Assembly (NCBI GenBank): GCA_937896265.1
Contig: CALBMD010000400.1
Span: 1 to 33,779 of the forward strand
Direction of reading: 5' to 3'
DNA: 33,779 bases
Source: an uncultured Pseudomonadota bacterium
GTDB taxonomy: Bacteria; Bdellovibrionota_B; Oligoflexia; Oligoflexales; Bog-1112
In this document: positions 32,724 through 33,779 of the stretch, in pieces
Numbering within the stretch: the first letter of the stretch is position 1
How the letters are laid out: each line of letters opens with the position of its first letter
Translations under genes and position numbers: made by a program
Notes under the pieces: model-generated
What the model was told of the DNA's origin: nothing
The model's input: only the letters and a program-made list of their open reading frames with translations
The model's database searches: none

Positions 32724-33705
32724 ATGAAAACGACAAAATCACCGAGTAAATTTATACCCTTAAACACTTTAATAGCCATCCGAAACGATAACTACATAGG
32801 GAAGGGGGGAACGGAGTACGCAAGCGGGGAAGTAGATCAAGAGATAGCTGCACGCATGGACACCAAAATAAATGACATTGAATTACCTACCGAATCAGAT
32901 TCTTTACGCGTGTCTCATGTAGGTTTTGAATCAAAATCTACTAATTCAGTTTATACCGCGGTATTTAAATCAATCACTGACAAGCTTGAGCAAGGGATTG
33001 CGCCATGGTCTAAGCCGTGGCAAGGCGGCACTATGAGCGATGCATTTAATCCATTCACAGGCACAGTTTACAGTGGATCGAATCAAGGGCTATTATTTTG
33101 CGACCAAATCAGCAATCAAAGAACGTCATCGAAGTACGCAACATTCAAGCAATGGGCAGAAAAAAAGCGTTTCGTCAAAAAAGGCGAAAAAGGTATTCCA
33201 ATTGTTTACTGGAACAAAGGCGAAGATAAAAACGACGAAAATAAGTCTTTCATGTTTGTCAGGTATTATTCGGTATTCAATGAATCTCAACTATCCGATT
33301 ATGTAGCGCCTGAAATTCAACCCATTGAGTTCAATGGCATTGAATCAGCTCAGGCAATTATTAAACAATCTCCATTGAGTAGTTTAAGATTAGTGCACGA
33401 TAAGCAATCGGCGTTCTATGTACCTAGCCTTGATTATATCAATATGCCAAAACCTGAGACGTTTACGAGTGTTGACGCCTATTATTCAACACTATTTCAT
33501 GAGTATGGGCACTCTACTGGCCATGAATCACGCTTGAAACGCGATATGGGCGGCATGTTTGGCAATCACTCATATTCGCGCGAAGAACTAATTGCAGAAC
33601 TTACTAGCGCCATCCTATGCGCTAAGTCTGGAATCCAGAACCAAGTTGATCAATCGGCGGCCTATTGCAAATCATGGCTTAAAAAGTTCAATGATCACCC
33701 CAAAG
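32724..33705 (+). CDS. ArdC-type antirestriction protein, 3'-truncated
   Basis: After a non-family N-terminal extension (residues 1-75) comes the ArdC N-terminal, single-strand-DNA-binding-like domain (ITDKLEQGIAPWSKPWQGG, NPFTGTVYSGSNQGLL, FVKKGEKGIPIVYW). A zincin-like metallopeptidase domain follows with LFHEYGHSTGH (HEYGH at 259-263) and a downstream YSREELIAEL Glu. ArdC proteins protect incoming DNA from restriction in plasmids. A phage counter-defence role is inferred. Genomic sequence supports residues 1-327 only. The open frame continues to 33773 through adapter sequence, and the true C-terminus is missing. Confidence 0.85.
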
Positions 33706-33779
33706 AGATCGGAAGAGCACACGTTCTGAACTCCAGTCACATCACGTTATCTCGTATGCCGTCTTCTGCTTGAAAAAAA
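33706..33779 (+). other. Illumina TruSeq-type adapter read-through (contamination)
   Basis: From AGATCGGAAGAGCACACG through an index-like ATCACGTT to ATCTCGTATGCCGTCTTCTG and a terminal A7, this is the standard indexed adapter, with one extra T in the ACGTTCTGAAC part. It is not phage DNA. It gives the artificial peptide tail GRAHVLNSSH...RMPSSA, which I recall as a common contaminant in predicted proteins. Confidence 0.97.

Noticed and set aside
33706..33773. C-terminal part of the ArdC frame as real protein
   Set aside because: It is translated Illumina adapter.

Overview
The window looks like most of the late half of a short-tailed, T7-like (podovirus) phage genome. It is AT-rich and appears to come from a metagenome or draft assembly. 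The T7-style virion parts are a head-tail connector portal, tail tubular proteins A and B, a GNAT-fold gp13-like protein, gp14/gp15/gp16-like internal (ejection) proteins and a fibre with a T7 gp17-type N-terminus. The sequence does not name the host. A spanin-like pair and lipoprotein-type signal peptides in the lysis region point to a Gram-negative host.

Layout. (1) 1-4149, plus strand: a tightly packed run of small accessory genes. It starts inside a 24-bp tandem repeat coding an octapeptide-repeat protein. Ten consecutive gene junctions are 4-bp ATGA stop/start overlaps. Several products carry Cys pairs that look like small zinc sites. The run ends with a YkgJ-like Cys-cluster protein and a DUF1064-like PD-(D/E)xK nuclease. 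(2) 4112-6084, minus strand: a lysis-type cassette with a lipoprotein carrying HEALGH, a DUF5675 protein with a YkuD-like His/Cys signature, an overlapping spanin-like pair and two small membrane proteins. (3) 6094-24327, minus strand: fibres, ejection proteins, tail tube and nozzle, two paralogous virion proteins and several small structural proteins. (4) 24338-31150, minus strand: head genes, a terminator after the capsid/head pair, a structured capsid leader, scaffold, portal and large terminase. (5) 31151-31687: a gap between terL and terS with four dyads, four short iterons and a frame broken by stops. (6) 31688-32191, minus: small terminase. (7) 32192-33705, plus: a promoter region, a 61-aa acidic protein and an ArdC-type antirestriction gene cut off by sequencing adapter.

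The late module is read leftward as one dense operon, with genes adjacent or overlapping by a few bases. The plus-strand genes converge on it at about 4.1 kb and diverge from it at about 32.2-32.5 kb. No RNA polymerase, DNA polymerase, primase, helicase, integrase or recognisable endolysin is present. They would lie between the right end and the left end if the molecule is circular or terminally redundant. Both ends are assembly limits: a tandem repeat on the left and a read-through Illumina adapter (33706-33779) on the right.

Most worth checking: the adapter chimera; the dyad and iteron gap between terS and terL; the codon-use break in terL; the octapeptide repeat; the chain of ATGA overlaps with Cys-rich mini-proteins; the two possible peptidoglycan-active proteins in the lysis cassette; and the paralogous virion pair that differs by two domain insertions.
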